Assembly: GCA_016207885.1 (NCBI GenBank)
Contig: JACQZE010000003.1
Span: 62,001-126,000 of the forward strand
DNA: 64,000 bases
Source of the DNA: Nitrospirota bacterium
GTDB lineage: Bacteria > Nitrospirota > Thermodesulfovibrionia > UBA6902
Reading direction: 5' to 3'
The notes below the pieces were generated by a model. The model saw only the letters and a list, made by a program, of their open reading frames with translations. It was not told the origin of the DNA and made no database searches. The position numbers and the translations under genes were made by a program. This document shows, one piece after another, positions 8,396-17,510 of this stretch; the first letter of the stretch is position 1; every line of letters starts with the position of its first letter.

Positions 8396-8949
8396 CTCTT
8401 ATCCCTCCAAATGTCTATAATGCCAATTCCCAGATCTTTACTATTCTTGTTAGATTCATCCAACATTAGCTTTACTTTTTCATACGGAGCTTCACCCGGT
8501 GGAAGCGGTGGCATATCTCTTTTTCTTTCCTCCATTGTCAACTTTTTTAAAGGAATAATCGCTTTATTACCTTCCCATTTGATATAAGTTGCATACTTCT
8601 TGAGACTATTCCAAGAACCACTTTCATAGCTATACCCTGCTTTGAATATCAGAATATCCATAGGATTAACATTGCTGAGCATGCTGATTCCCTGCCCCGA
8701 AAGTGAAAACTCTCCATCCTGGTCAGTCAATGTCTCGCTTGCGTCATAGAATTTATGAATTGCTCCTGCTACCGTTGCATACTCCTTGTACCAGGTGCCT
8801 AAAACTACCGCCTTCTCAATCGGCTTTCCAGTATCCGCATCTATAACTTTCCCTTTAAATGATCCTTCATAGTTTGCCAAGCTTGTGGCGCAACCTGTCG
8901 ACATTACAAATAACAGACTAAATAAGAATAAAAGTTTTATTGATCTCAT
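8392..8949 (-). CDS. Lipoprotein with carboxypeptidase-regulatory-like domain
   Basis: 185 residues. The signal peptide ends in the lipobox STGCA (Cys19). The mature part starts with a beta-sandwich of the CarboxypepD_reg type: GSFKGKVIDADTGKPIEKAVVLG, then a DQDGEFSLSGQG loop. It overlaps the phospholipase C-like gene by 4 bases and follows the propeller/Ig-like gene after 13 bases, so the three form one operon. It may help anchor or present the secreted partner; that role is inferred from position only. Confidence 0.6.
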   Translation of the reverse strand: MRSIKLLFLFSLLFVMSTGCATSLANYEGSFKGKVIDADTGKPIEKAVVLGTWYKEYATVAGAIHKFYDASETLTDQDGEFSLSGQGISMLSNVNPMDILIFKAGYSYESGSWNSLKKYATYIKWEGNKAIIPLKKLTMEERKRDMPPLPPGEAPYEKVKLMLDESNKNSKDLGIGIIDIWRDKR

Positions 8950-8962
8950 ACTGTCTCCTCTC

Positions 8963-11614
8963 TTAAAAGATATCTATTTTCCAGATGCCATTCTCATCAA
9001 GAACAAAATAGATAAAATATGCTATTTCGTATGACTGTCCGGCATATACTTCATTTTTTCTGATTCGATATTTGGCAATATTGTTTTTGGCATAAATAAG
9101 CTCAATATCCTGCATATCTTGCACAAACTGGGGCAAGAAGGCATCAATATCATTAAAGAGTTGTGTATAGTGTGCTTGCTTGTCATCTGTGAAAGCATTT
9201 ACCGCAGTAGTTATATTATGATTCCCCAGCGCCGCCTTCATCCCCTCCCACTTCCCCTGTAACAGCGCATCCAGTTCAACTCTATCCTGAACAACTACCG
9301 CAATGGTATCTGTATATCCATTGCCTGCTGAGTCAGTGGCCAGTATCATTGGATAGTAGATGCCTTCGTATGCATAAGTAAATGATACATCATCAAAAAC
9401 AGCGCCTGTGTAGTCAAGATCAAAGCTGCCCTCATAATTCCCGTCCATCTGATAGGTTGATACAGAATCCGGCAACGATGTATCAACTGAAAAATACGCA
9501 TCAAACGTTGCAATACCTGATTCGATATTTGAGTTCAGTTTCACATACGGTTTTGTGGTATCTGCAAAAACAGTTATTGAGGTTACAGAGCTATTGCCTG
9601 ATGTATCAACTGCATTAACCGTAATTATGTTTTCACCTTCAACCAATGGCAGATGATTCACAAAGAACTGTCCATTATAAACAACCGCAACTACACCATT
9701 TACAGTCACACCGGTCTCATTTCCCGTGGCATTCACTATCGTCCCGCTGGCCATTGTATCAGCCCTTGATAATGCCGCGCCGTCAGCCGGATAGGTTATG
9801 TTTATATTTATGGCAGGAGGAGGATCCAGAGTTGTAAAGGAACCGGCATCTGATGATGAAGAGAAACCATAATTGTTTGTAGATGTTATTTTGATGTGAT
9901 ATGTTGTGGCCGGTTTCAGCCCGGCTAATGTCATATTGTGAACCAAAGCCATCTCAGTATCAGAGAGAGAATTACCATATGATACGGTTTCACCATACTC
10001 TACGACACTGTCGGCAGGCAAGTCTGTTGACCATGAGACCATTGCTGAACTTGATGTAATGTCAGTTACCGCCTCATTAGATATTTTAGGCAAGATCGGG
10101 CTTAATGCAGCATTAATGGTTAAAGCCTGGTTCCAGGATACATTGCCTGAAATGTCATAAACCGTATATCCATCTTTTGTAATGCTGCCTGTAAAATCAC
10201 CGGATTCGATACTACTTATATTGTATATGCCGTCAGCAGCCGTTGATACAGTATAAATATTATTTACAGAATCTGTAATAGAAATATTCGCCGACAAAAG
10301 AGGTAAACCCGTTAATACATCAGTTACTCTTCCAGATATGCTTCCTTTAACAGCCCTTGTCAGGTTAATGCTGCGGGATGCAACCCTGCCGGCCTCATCA
10401 GTTGCCGTTACTGTTATCGTGTTAATACCGATTGCCAGCGGAATGACAGCGGTAAACGCATTGCCTGATATTGCTGCTTCAACTCCGTTCACGTTGACTG
10501 AGACAACCGGATATGGCGAGATTACCATGCCTTGAACATCAGCTGAAGGAGCGATTGTCATTTCACCATCTAAAGGTGTCTGAATTGAAACTTCGAGAGG
10601 GTCTTCTCCCTCCAATACCCTTATCCCGTCCTTAAAGCTCACAAGACAGTAACTGTCCGTATAAGCAATATGTTTTGCTTTCTTGCCGATATAATCCTCT
10701 TTTAATATTTCACCTGTTGCCGGATCAATGGTTATCAAATTACCGCTTTCCTTGTCAGTAACTAATAAGCTCTCTCCTTTAAGTTCAATGTCCCCCGGCA
10801 AATATTGCAAAGCAGTTAAGGGAGTCAATACCTGTGTTTCAATATCGAGTATGTATACATGGCCGTCATCTGTTAGTATGGCTGCCTCAGCATTATTACT
10901 ATCTATAGAAACATCCCTGATTCCCTTATCAAAAGCATGGCCGGCTATTTTTTCACCGTTTTCAGTAAATATGTTTAGCCTGCCCTTATCACTGTTATGA
11001 TCTTTTTCACTTTCTTCATCATCGTCTTCGTTGTCATCTTCTTTATTCACAGCACCTGCCGCTGCAAGCAGCAATCCCTTTTCAGAATAGCACCATAAGC
11101 CGGAGATATTTTCTTTCAGCTTTATCTTCTTTGCCACTGTCATATTTGAAAGGTTTATTATTTCGATGATCCCTTTTCCCTGCAATTTAACAGCCGCAAT
11201 ATTTCTCACGGCGTCAATACAGAACGCCTCCGGCTTCTCTTCAGCCTTAATTTTCTTGAGGACTATCCCTGTTTCAAGGTTGAGAATTAATATATCTTTC
11301 TCATTCTCCAGCGAGACAAGAAGCCTGGATCCTGTGTCATCAATAGAGACCGCTTTGACCTCTTTATTAAATTCAGCGAGAACCCTGAATGTTGCTGAAT
11401 CAGGGTCAATGGATATAATGGACTTCTCCATGACAGCCACCGCTTTGTTCCCTGCGGCTTCCATGCTCTTTATCCTTTTTTCTATATTAATAACCGCTTG
11501 GCCGGTGAGGGCATGAGATGGAGACAACAGAGCAGATGCGATGATAATAGCGATAAAAAGAATTATGCAGGCAGCAGTTACCAGTCTCTTATTCAATCTA
11601 AAAGCAATCTTCAT
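8963..11614 (-). CDS. Large exported beta-propeller / Ig-like multidomain protein
   Basis: 883 residues. An N-terminal membrane or signal segment (about 13-33) leads into a propeller-like region (about 45-345) with repeated strands, including an acidic loop of Asp/Glu residues near 190-205. Next come a Big/cadherin-like domain (about 345-425), a CarboxypepD_reg fold (about 428-505, GSISGRVTDVLTGLPL), a fibronectin III domain (about 512-600), another Ig-like domain and a PKD-like domain. The last 90 residues resemble an NTF2-like domain. It is the first gene of the operon with the two genes downstream. Probably a surface protein; no enzymatic role seen. Confidence 0.6.
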   Translation of the reverse strand: MKIAFRLNKRLVTAACIILFIAIIIASALLSPSHALTGQAVINIEKRIKSMEAAGNKAVAVMEKSIISIDPDSATFRVLAEFNKEVKAVSIDDTGSRLLVSLENEKDILILNLETGIVLKKIKAEEKPEAFCIDAVRNIAAVKLQGKGIIEIINLSNMTVAKKIKLKENISGLWCYSEKGLLLAAAGAVNKEDDNEDDDEESEKDHNSDKGRLNIFTENGEKIAGHAFDKGIRDVSIDSNNAEAAILTDDGHVYILDIETQVLTPLTALQYLPGDIELKGESLLVTDKESGNLITIDPATGEILKEDYIGKKAKHIAYTDSYCLVSFKDGIRVLEGEDPLEVSIQTPLDGEMTIAPSADVQGMVISPYPVVSVNVNGVEAAISGNAFTAVIPLAIGINTITVTATDEAGRVASRSINLTRAVKGSISGRVTDVLTGLPLLSANISITDSVNNIYTVSTAADGIYNISSIESGDFTGSITKDGYTVYDISGNVSWNQALTINAALSPILPKISNEAVTDITSSSAMVSWSTDLPADSVVEYGETVSYGNSLSDTEMALVHNMTLAGLKPATTYHIKITSTNNYGFSSSSDAGSFTTLDPPPAININITYPADGAALSRADTMASGTIVNATGNETGVTVNGVVAVVYNGQFFVNHLPLVEGENIITVNAVDTSGNSSVTSITVFADTTKPYVKLNSNIESGIATFDAYFSVDTSLPDSVSTYQMDGNYEGSFDLDYTGAVFDDVSFTYAYEGIYYPMILATDSAGNGYTDTIAVVVQDRVELDALLQGKWEGMKAALGNHNITTAVNAFTDDKQAHYTQLFNDIDAFLPQFVQDMQDIELIYAKNNIAKYRIRKNEVYAGQSYEIAYFIYFVLDENGIWKIDIF

Positions 11615-11818
11615 GGCACTCCTTATTCCGCTTCTTAATTAGTGATTGGTTATAATCGTAAAGATACAATATGCTAATGTTTTAACAAATAATTCTTTTT
11701 TTGTCAATAGTTGTTAATTGCCGGGATTTCAGAATGTTTTTCATTTATTATCCGTACGGATATTGTTGACTAATCCCCTCTTCACAATCCTTTCACTCAG
11801 AAGAGGTATCTTAAATAC

Positions 11819-12907
11819 ATGAAGAAAGCGCTCATAATTTTATCCCTTACAATATTATCAGGAGTGACAGCCATGACTATGATCAAAGGCAGTGATAAAG
11901 AAAATGCCCAGGCGTCTTCTGCGAAACTTGAGAAGGCCACCTTTGCCGGAGGCTGTTTCTGGTGCATGCAGCCGCCTTACGACAAGCTCAAAGGTGTCAT
12001 CTCTACAAGGGCAGGCTACACCGGCGGCCATAAAATAAACCCGACATATGAGGAGGTCAGCACCGGCACAACCGGGCACGCCGAAGCGGTTGAGATAATG
12101 TTCGATCCGGCCCTGACCGGTTACGATGAACTGCTTGATGTCTTCTGGCACAGCATCGACCCGACGACCACGAATAAACAGTTCGCTGACAACGGCACTC
12201 AGTACAGGACAGTTATCTTCTATCACAACGAGGAGCAGAAGAGGTTCGCCCTCGCCTCAAAGGATGCGCTCGAAAGATCGGGCAAGTTCTCAAAGCCTAT
12301 CGTGACCGAGATAGTCCCTGCTTCGGAATTCTATGCCGCGGAGGATTACCACCAGAAGTTCTATGAGAAAGAGCCGGAGCATTATAAAATGTATAAGACA
12401 GGCTCAGGCAGAGAGGACTTTCTTGAGAAAACATGGGGAGAATCAGACAAGATGAAAGATGAAAAGCAAAAATACATTAAACCCTCGGACGATGAACTAA
12501 AGAAAAGGCTCACCCCGCTTCAGTACAAAGTCACGCAGGAAGAGGCCACAGAGAGGGCGTTCGATAATGAGTACTGGAACAATCACCGCGCTGGCATTTA
12601 TGTGGATATCGTAAGCGGCGAACCGCTCTTCAGTTCCGCTGACAAGTATGAGTCAGGCACCGGCTGGCCGAGCTTTGCAAAACCGCTTGAGCCTGCCAAT
12701 ATCAAAGAGTACAAAGACACGAGCCTTGCCGCGAACAGAACAGAGGTCAGAAGCAGGCACGGCGGCTCCCACCTCGGGCATGTCTTTAACGACGGGCCTG
12801 AACCGACAGGCCTCCGCTATTGCCTGAACTCAGCATCCCTCAGGTTTATCCCGAAAGAGGATCTGGAGAAAGAAGGTTACGGGGAATATAAGAAGCTGTT
12901 TGAGTAG
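11819..12907 (+). CDS. msrAB: MsrA-MsrB fusion, exported methionine sulfoxide reductase
   Basis: 362 residues. An N-terminal signal sequence (about 1-25) is followed by MsrA (about 40-200, active-site GGCFWC) and MsrB (about 220-350, catalytic Cys in [11 protein letters not shown]). It repairs both S and R methionine sulfoxides, probably in the periplasm. MsrB lacks the four zinc-binding cysteines of many homologues: the positions read [11 protein letters not shown] and [11 protein letters not shown]. It also has Thr in place of the Cys of SGCGWPSF. Zinc-free MsrB of this type is well known. An AGAGG site lies about 14 bases upstream of the start. Confidence 0.9.
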   Translation: MKKALIILSLTILSGVTAMTMIKGSDKENAQASSAKLEKATFAGGCFWCMQPPYDKLKGVISTRAGYTGGHKINPTYEEVSTGTTGHAEAVEIMFDPALTGYDELLDVFWHSIDPTTTNKQFADNGTQYRTVIFYHNEEQKRFALASKDALERSGKFSKPIVTEIVPASEFYAAEDYHQKFYEKEPEHYKMYKTGSGREDFLEKTWGESDKMKDEKQKYIKPSDDELKKRLTPLQYKVTQEEATERAFDNEYWNNHRAGIYVDIVSGEPLFSSADKYESGTGWPSFAKPLEPANIKEYKDTSLAANRTEVRSRHGGSHLGHVFNDGPEPTGLRYCLNSASLRFIPKEDLEKEGYGEYKKLFE

Positions 12908-12923
12908 CACACTCATAAGAATA

Positions 12924-12932
12924 TGATATAAT
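12924..12932 (+). promoter_or_regulatory. Extended -10 promoter for the first MNT/HEPN pair
   Basis: TGATATAAT matches the extended -10 TGnTATAAT and lies 25 bases before the start codon. No good -35 is visible, as is common for extended -10 promoters. Confidence 0.5.
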
Positions 12933-12957
12933 CTGAATCAACCAAGGAAACAGTATT

Positions 12958-13236
12958 ATGAAGCGCGAGATCATCATAGAAAAAATAAAAGAGACCCTTC
13001 TGAAGCAGGGGATACAAAAGGCATATCTATTCGGGAGTTTTGCAAGGAAAGAGAGAATATATCACGATATTGATATAGCAATAGAGCCCCCCGAGGATTT
13101 CTCTTTGCTTGACCTCGTGCATGTTGAAAATCTTCTGAAGAAAAAGATAAAGAAGGATTTTGATGTTATTACCATGAATTCCATCAGCCCGCATCTCAAG
13201 CCCTATATTCAGCCGAACCTCGTTGAACTGATATGA
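12958..13236 (+). CDS. mntA: MntA-like minimal nucleotidyltransferase antitoxin
   Basis: 92 residues, a minimal nucleotidyltransferase. The signature GSF...DID (GSFARKERIYHDIDIAIE, residues 25-42) gives the metal-binding aspartates. In the MntA/HepT class the protein inactivates its HEPN partner by AMPylating a Tyr in the RxxxxHxY motif. The gene overlaps hepT by 4 bases. It has its own promoter just after msrAB. Of the three MNT genes in the window, this one and the 46717 gene are each paired with a DUF86-type HEPN. Confidence 0.85.
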   Translation: MKREIIIEKIKETLLKQGIQKAYLFGSFARKERIYHDIDIAIEPPEDFSLLDLVHVENLLKKKIKKDFDVITMNSISPHLKPYIQPNLVELI

Positions 13237-13574
13237 AGAAAGAGGATTCCGTCTATCTCAAGCATATCCTGGATGCTGTAAATGATATTGATGAATTTGT
13301 CAAAGATATGGATAAGAAAAGCTTTCTCAGCAACAAAGCTATTAAATACGCCGTGGTAAGGAGCATTGAGATAATCGGCGAGGCAAGCAAACATCTTTCA
13401 AAAAAGTTTAGAGATCAGCATAAAGATATTCGATGGGAAGATATTTGCGGGATGAGAGACAAGCTCATACATGACTATATCGGGGTGGACTACTCAATCG
13501 TATGGAATGTAATCGAAAGAGACATTCCATCCCTGAAGAAGAAGCTCCATGAAGTATTAGATCCCCAGAATTAA
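13233..13574 (+). CDS. hepT: HepT-like HEPN ribonuclease toxin (DUF86)
   Basis: 113 residues, all helical. It contains the HEPN active-site motif R-x4-H-x-Y, read as RDKLIHDYIGVDY near residues 77-89. The EIIGEASKHL segment near 46 is typical of the family. HepT cleaves RNA and is silenced by AMPylation of the motif's Tyr by MntA. It overlaps the partner gene by 4 bases. The next gene is convergent on the other strand. Confidence 0.85.
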   Translation: MKKEDSVYLKHILDAVNDIDEFVKDMDKKSFLSNKAIKYAVVRSIEIIGEASKHLSKKFRDQHKDIRWEDICGMRDKLIHDYIGVDYSIVWNVIERDIPSLKKKLHEVLDPQN

Positions 13575-13601
13575 TGAAATGCAAAATCAGATTTCAAAAA
13601 C

Positions 13602-14018
13602 CTAATATTCAACATTAACAGAACCGTACTGCGGATAATCCCATCCAAAGCCCCATCTGAAAGAAGTCGGAAGCCACCATACCCCTCCCATTCGTGTGCC
13701 CATGTACATGAGATTAGCGACAACAGGATGGCCGGTTTCAGATACACATGCTTTTAAATTCGCATCAGCGGTCTGCCTCTCAGAGTGAGAACCGCCCTGC
13801 CAATAAACCAGGTCATGCCTTATGCAGCATTCGCCCCAATCACCATCAGGCCAATAGGAGCAGCCATCGGACTTGAATTCATGAGGAGGCAAAGGCGCTT
13901 GCAGATTCGCCTGCAGATAGATAGTTTGCGCGAGTGCATTGATCTCTTTGTTCTGATTCGCACAGCCGATAAATATTAAGCAGATCAATATTGATGAGTA
14001 TGCAATTGTTTTAAACAT
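13602..14018 (-). CDS. Phospholipase A2-like lipoprotein
   Basis: 138 residues. The signal peptide ends in lipobox FIGCA (Cys19). The mature part contains DGCSYWPDGDWGECCIRHDLVYW, which carries the CC-x-x-H-D core of secreted phospholipase A2 and PLA2-like proteins (catalytic His-Asp). A second Cys lies in LKACV. The Ca-binding loop is not clearly recognisable, so activity is uncertain. The first 54 residues are duplicated in a truncated copy about 1.5 kb upstream, with a DinD/BrnTA cassette between the two. Confidence 0.6.
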   Translation of the reverse strand: MFKTIAYSSILICLIFIGCANQNKEINALAQTIYLQANLQAPLPPHEFKSDGCSYWPDGDWGECCIRHDLVYWQGGSHSERQTADANLKACVSETGHPVVANLMYMGTRMGGVWWLPTSFRWGFGWDYPQYGSVNVEY

Positions 14019-14056
14019 GTTGATTATGTGAATGCGGCATTAGAAAGCAAGAGTCA
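13854..14056 (-). repeat. Repeat copy 1: 5' part of the PLA2-like lipoprotein gene
   Basis: This segment matches 15507-15728 closely (high but not perfect identity), from the ATAGGAGCAGCC junction to the GGCATTA(A/G)AAAGCAAG upstream of the start codon. Copy 2 has a short extra stretch upstream of the start. The intact gene belongs to this copy. Confidence 0.85.
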
Positions 14057-14914
14057 GCCTGATTCCTTTTCCCTAACTTTTTTCTTCTTTATATCTTTGA
14101 GTAATTTTCTTTCATCGCCGTCCAATTTACGCTGAACCTTTTTTACATCTTCCGCAGGCGGCAGCGCTTCAGGTTTTACTCCACGCTTAATCAACATTTT
14201 ATGAACTGCAACATTATTTTCTATATGCTCATTGGATATCTGGTTTGCACCGGATAAATCCTTTTCTATTACATTATGACTGGTAAGTTCAGTAGCAAAA
14301 TCTTTAGCTTTTATCGTGAGCGTCGGCAAAAAATCTGCTAATGGCCTGCCAGCAGGAATCATAAGCTTGCGCTTCATGTCGTTTGTAGAAAAACCGCCGA
14401 ATAACGCTTGATCCCCTTTTGAACGAATAAGGGCAAAACCCTTATCATCAACACCGCGCTCGTAAATTATCCCGGATAGCTTCTTCTCGGATTTTGTCAG
14501 TTTATCACGGGCGATCACACGGTCGACATCTAAAAGCCGCTGCTCTATGATTTCCTGTTTCCTGGTCTGAACCGCAAAGTAGGTCTGAGCAAAAGAAATT
14601 TCACTTTTTACAGGGTCGCCGTTTTGAGCAATCAGATAACAAGCGTAGCGGGTCAAGGCTATATCATCTACTTCGCGCTGGCCGCCTTTGCCAATTTCGA
14701 TCATCTTGTTGACATCAACAAAATGATCCGCCACCTTAACACCGGCATTTTTACACGCGGTCTTTGCCTTTTCTATTACTTTAAGAAAATTCCGCCATTC
14801 GGTATATCCCAACATCACCTGCAATTCACGAGCGCTCCAGCATTCCAGATTGTTGAAAAGATAACAGGCTCCTTCAAATTTCTCAAACAGATCAATGATG
14901 AGTTCTTTTTTCAT
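14054..14914 (-). CDS. dinD: DinD-like DNA damage-inducible protein (BRO domain)
   Basis: 286 residues. The N-terminal BRO-type domain has [20 protein letters not shown] (about 24-43) and [31 protein letters not shown] (about 62-92), matching E. coli DinD. DinD proteins interact with RecA filaments and are induced by DNA damage in E. coli. The C terminus is lysine-rich. No LexA box of the CTGT-N8-ACAG type is visible upstream, so SOS control is not shown here. It sits with a BrnTA pair between two copies of the PLA2-like gene. Confidence 0.85.
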   Translation of the reverse strand: MKKELIIDLFEKFEGACYLFNNLECWSARELQVMLGYTEWRNFLKVIEKAKTACKNAGVKVADHFVDVNKMIEIGKGGQREVDDIALTRYACYLIAQNGDPVKSEISFAQTYFAVQTRKQEIIEQRLLDVDRVIARDKLTKSEKKLSGIIYERGVDDKGFALIRSKGDQALFGGFSTNDMKRKLMIPAGRPLADFLPTLTIKAKDFATELTSHNVIEKDLSGANQISNEHIENNVAVHKMLIKRGVKPEALPPAEDVKKVQRKLDGDERKLLKDIKKKKVREKESG

Positions 14915-14971
14915 AGAGTCATCCCAATATCTTGCTTAATAGATTTTGCTTTCTGCCAAGATCATCTATCG

Positions 14972-15214
14972 TCAGATTACCTTCTCAAGACGTTCTGCTA
15001 CCCAGACCTTGATAATGGATTGACGTGGCACACCCAAGCGCCTTGCTTCTTTATCCAATAACTGAATCATCCATAAAGGGAAATCTACGTTCACCCTTTT
15101 TTGTTCATGCTCAGGCCTTCTCACTTTTGACAAATCGAGATGTTTGGTAATATCCTCGCCTTTATCAAATTTCTTTTCAATCTCTTTAGCCTTGATAGCT
15201 TTCATATATCTCAA
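14972..15214 (-). CDS. brnA: BrnA-like RHH antitoxin
   Basis: 80 residues. Residues 38-70 form a ribbon-helix-helix segment: KRVNVDFPLWMIQLLDKEARRLGVPRQSIIKVW. It overlaps the upstream toxin by 29 bases; starting at the fourth residue (Met, 15205) shortens the overlap to 20 bases, and either is possible. It probably represses the promoter at 15465-15491. Second BrnTA pair of the window, not close in sequence to the first. Confidence 0.85.
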   Translation of the reverse strand: MRYMKAIKAKEIEKKFDKGEDITKHLDLSKVRRPEHEQKRVNVDFPLWMIQLLDKEARRLGVPRQSIIKVWVAERLEKVI

Positions 15215-15455
15215 CCTCCTCTTTTCTCGACCGGCGCACTGAAATAATTCGTGTCTTGCCGTTCCTGAAAGTTTTGATTCCGGACCAATGTTTTCCTGAT
15301 ATCTTTCCTATTACCAGAAATCTTGGTTCATCGCTTGTTTTCAAAGGCACCTCGATTAAATCAGGATCATCCCAGAGAACTTGTGCCTCATTGAAATCAA
15401 TACCATGCTTTGATTTATTGATGACACTCTTCCTAAAGTCAAACTCAAAATCCAT
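15186..15455 (-). CDS. brnT: BrnT family toxin
   Basis: 89 residues, typical BrnT layout: FEFDFRKSVINKSKHGIDFNEAQVLW at the N terminus, GKTRIISVRRSRKEEVEIYE at the C terminus. BrnT is an RNase of RelE-like fold. It is the first gene of the operon with brnA. A perfect palindrome GGTATA-cttat-TATACC lies immediately upstream of the start codon over the -10. Confidence 0.9.
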   Translation of the reverse strand: MDFEFDFRKSVINKSKHGIDFNEAQVLWDDPDLIEVPLKTSDEPRFLVIGKISGKHWSGIKTFRNGKTRIISVRRSRKEEVEIYESYQG

Positions 15456-15491
15456 GGTATACTTATTATACCTTATTTATACAGTTTGCAA
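15456..15491 (-). promoter_or_regulatory. brnT: Promoter and operator of the second BrnTA pair
   Basis: On the minus strand TATAAT (15465-15470) lies 10 bases from the start codon. TTGCAA (15486-15491), 15 bp further upstream, is a weak -35. The perfect inverted repeat GGTATA-cttat-TATACC (15456-15472) overlaps the -10 and adjoins the ATG. It is a likely BrnA operator and gives an almost leaderless transcript. Confidence 0.55.
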
Positions 15492-15494
15492 TAG

Positions 15495-15671
15495 TTAAAA
15501 AACTGGATAGGAGCAGCCATCGGACTTGAATTCATGAGGAGGCAAAGGCGCTTGCAGATCCGCCTGCAGATAGATAGCCTGCGCACGTTCATTGATCTCT
15601 TTATTCTGATTCGCACAGCCTGTAAATAATAAGCAGATCAATATTGATGAATATGCGATTGGTTTCAACAT
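15495..15671 (-). pseudogene. Truncated copy of the PLA2-like lipoprotein gene
   Basis: From the ATG at 15671 the product reproduces the signal peptide, lipobox LFTGCA and PLPPHEFKSDGCSY of the intact protein (13602-14018). It diverges after DGCSY and stops after PVF, so the catalytic CCxxHD part is missing. It is the flank of the DinD/BrnTA cassette. Confidence 0.85.
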
Positions 15672-15728
15672 ATGATCTTTATGTGAATGCGGTATTTTGA
15701 TTTTTAGGAAGTTGGCATTAAAAAGCAA
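15507..15728 (-). repeat. Repeat copy 2: partial duplicate of the PLA2-like gene region
   Basis: Direct partner of 13854-14056, same orientation. It ends abruptly at the ATAG-GAGCAGCC junction, beyond which the DNA is unrelated to copy 1. Confidence 0.85.
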
Positions 15729-15734
15729 GCCCTT

Positions 15735-16940
15735 TTAGAGTAAATTTGAATAAATCAAATTGCGAAGCTTATTTGCCAATTCTGCATCAAGATTTTTTAA
15801 TTTATTATATTCATCTATTGCAGCATTCTTATTTTGTAATGATGCGTAAATGGAACCAAGGTAATAATGAGCAGATGCATTATTGGGTTGGATATCTATC
15901 ACATGCTTAAATATTCTAATAGCATCTTCTCTTAATTCAAGAAACATATAACCAATGCCAAGATCAATAAATGCTTGTATAAAGTCAGGGTTAATTCGAG
16001 TGGCTTTTTCGAGGAAGTCGACAGCTATTTGATAATTACCTAAATAACTATTCGTAATACCAAGTTGATAATATATTTGTGCATTTAACAAACGTTTCTC
16101 ATCAGATGTGGAATTTATTTTTAATGCATGCTCAAAAGATTCTATTGCTGCAATATAGTTACCTGCTTTTTGATAAGCAAGCCCAAGTGAACAATAAGAC
16201 ATTACATCATCAGGGTTTCGAGTTATAGCTTTGTTATAAGACTTGATCGCTTCTTCAAAATTACCCAATGAATAATATGCGTCGCCAAGAAGAAAATAGG
16301 TTTTATAATAAGAAGAGTCGATTGCAATGGCACGGTTATAAGTATTAATAGCTTCTTCATATTTCTCTAAATTTGAATATGAAAGGCCAAGATTGTAGTA
16401 GGCTGGCATGAAGTCAGGCCTTATCTCAATGGCCTGCTTAAATGTCTTAATAGCTGCCTCATAGTTTTTTGCATCAAAGTGAGAAAGCCCAACTTTATTA
16501 ACTTCTAAAACTTCTTTACTGGCTCCTTCTGGTAGTTTTTCAGAATCAGATAAGATTTTATAAGTCTGTAATTCATAGTCCGATATCGGCCTGTTCTTTC
16601 TTTGATACAATGAATCTGGCCATTTACCATCCGCCTTAAATTCATAAACCGTATTTGATTCAATATAGTAAATGTAGATAATGTGATCGTTGCCTTCGTA
16701 ATCTTCATAAATTAGATCGGGTAATCCTTTGTCGTTTATGAAATTGTTCAGAGGGTTATAATAAGAAGAATTGTATTGCACTCTTCTATATCCCAAACTA
16801 TTGCTGTCTTTATTTACTATCATATGCCTGCCTATAGCATCACTTTGAGTCCAACCATGCATAGTGGCACCACAGCCAAACAGGGAGAGAAGAAGAAATC
16901 CCAACAATAATTTTTCTAATATATTTTTCATGCGATTCAT
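15735..16940 (-). CDS. TPR-repeat lipoprotein
   Basis: 401 residues. The signal peptide ends in lipobox LFGCGA (about Cys23). Residues 25-145 form an unrecognised domain, then about seven tetratricopeptide repeats follow (residues 150-395) with typical ALAYYNLGLSYSNLEKYEEAI-like units. It probably binds other proteins at the outer or inner membrane. It sits among other small lipoproteins on the same strand; no partner can be named. Confidence 0.8.
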   Translation of the reverse strand: MNRMKNILEKLLLGFLLLSLFGCGATMHGWTQSDAIGRHMIVNKDSNSLGYRRVQYNSSYYNPLNNFINDKGLPDLIYEDYEGNDHIIYIYYIESNTVYEFKADGKWPDSLYQRKNRPISDYELQTYKILSDSEKLPEGASKEVLEVNKVGLSHFDAKNYEAAIKTFKQAIEIRPDFMPAYYNLGLSYSNLEKYEEAINTYNRAIAIDSSYYKTYFLLGDAYYSLGNFEEAIKSYNKAITRNPDDVMSYCSLGLAYQKAGNYIAAIESFEHALKINSTSDEKRLLNAQIYYQLGITNSYLGNYQIAVDFLEKATRINPDFIQAFIDLGIGYMFLELREDAIRIFKHVIDIQPNNASAHYYLGSIYASLQNKNAAIDEYNKLKNLDAELANKLRNLIYSNLL

Positions 16941-16991
16941 TAGAAGTAATCTACATTTTTAAGTATAGTGTCAACACCTTGCTATCTGTTC

Positions 16992-17489
16992 CTACTTTCT
17001 TCTCATTAAATCAGCTCTAAGTTTCATATTGGTATCTGTATATTCAAAAAATGCTGTCAGCATATCTTTATCTTTTGACATGGAGATAGTTAACTTGCAA
17101 GGACACTGATAAGATGCTTCCGGATCCTTGGGTTGTTTTTCATCATCACGCCACTCAAGTATCGGACCGGGTAAAACTGATGCTATGAAACGTGCATAAG
17201 CATTTTCCTGCTTAAAACCTACATCTCTACCATTTTCCCCTTTACTCCAAATGATATAAGCTTTTTGATTATCAATCTTTTCAATAACAATAACAGTGTC
17301 TTGATTCATACTCCATTTGCCTTCCCAGACTCCGGCAAATGCTGCTATCTCAGGGAGGACATCAGAAGACGGAGGAATTAATTTTAAATCCTCCGGAAGT
17401 GGAGGAGGAGTAGTTACGCATCCAATTAAAGAGAACATGACAAATGATATAAGAATAAGAAATATGTTTTTTTTAATATCATTAAACAT
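16992..17489 (-). CDS. Lipoprotein, paralogue of the next upstream gene
   Basis: 165 residues with lipobox LIGCV (Cys24). The mature part contains AAFAGVWEGKWSMNQDTVIVIEKIDNQKAYIIWSKG, which aligns with AAFSGVWEGSLRNGIDTILVVEKIDNKKAEIIISYG of the adjacent gene. It is therefore a tandem duplicate, likely a small beta-barrel-like (lipocalin-type) domain. Function unknown. Confidence 0.65.
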   Translation of the reverse strand: MFNDIKKNIFLILISFVMFSLIGCVTTPPPLPEDLKLIPPSSDVLPEIAAFAGVWEGKWSMNQDTVIVIEKIDNQKAYIIWSKGENGRDVGFKQENAYARFIASVLPGPILEWRDDEKQPKDPEASYQCPCKLTISMSKDKDMLTAFFEYTDTNMKLRADLMRRK

Positions 17490-17510
17490 AAATCCTCCCT
17501 GTGTTTAATA

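Noticed and set aside
14915-14971. LexA box in front of dinD
   Set aside because: No CTGT-N8-ACAG or GAAC-N4-GTTC site is visible in the short gap.
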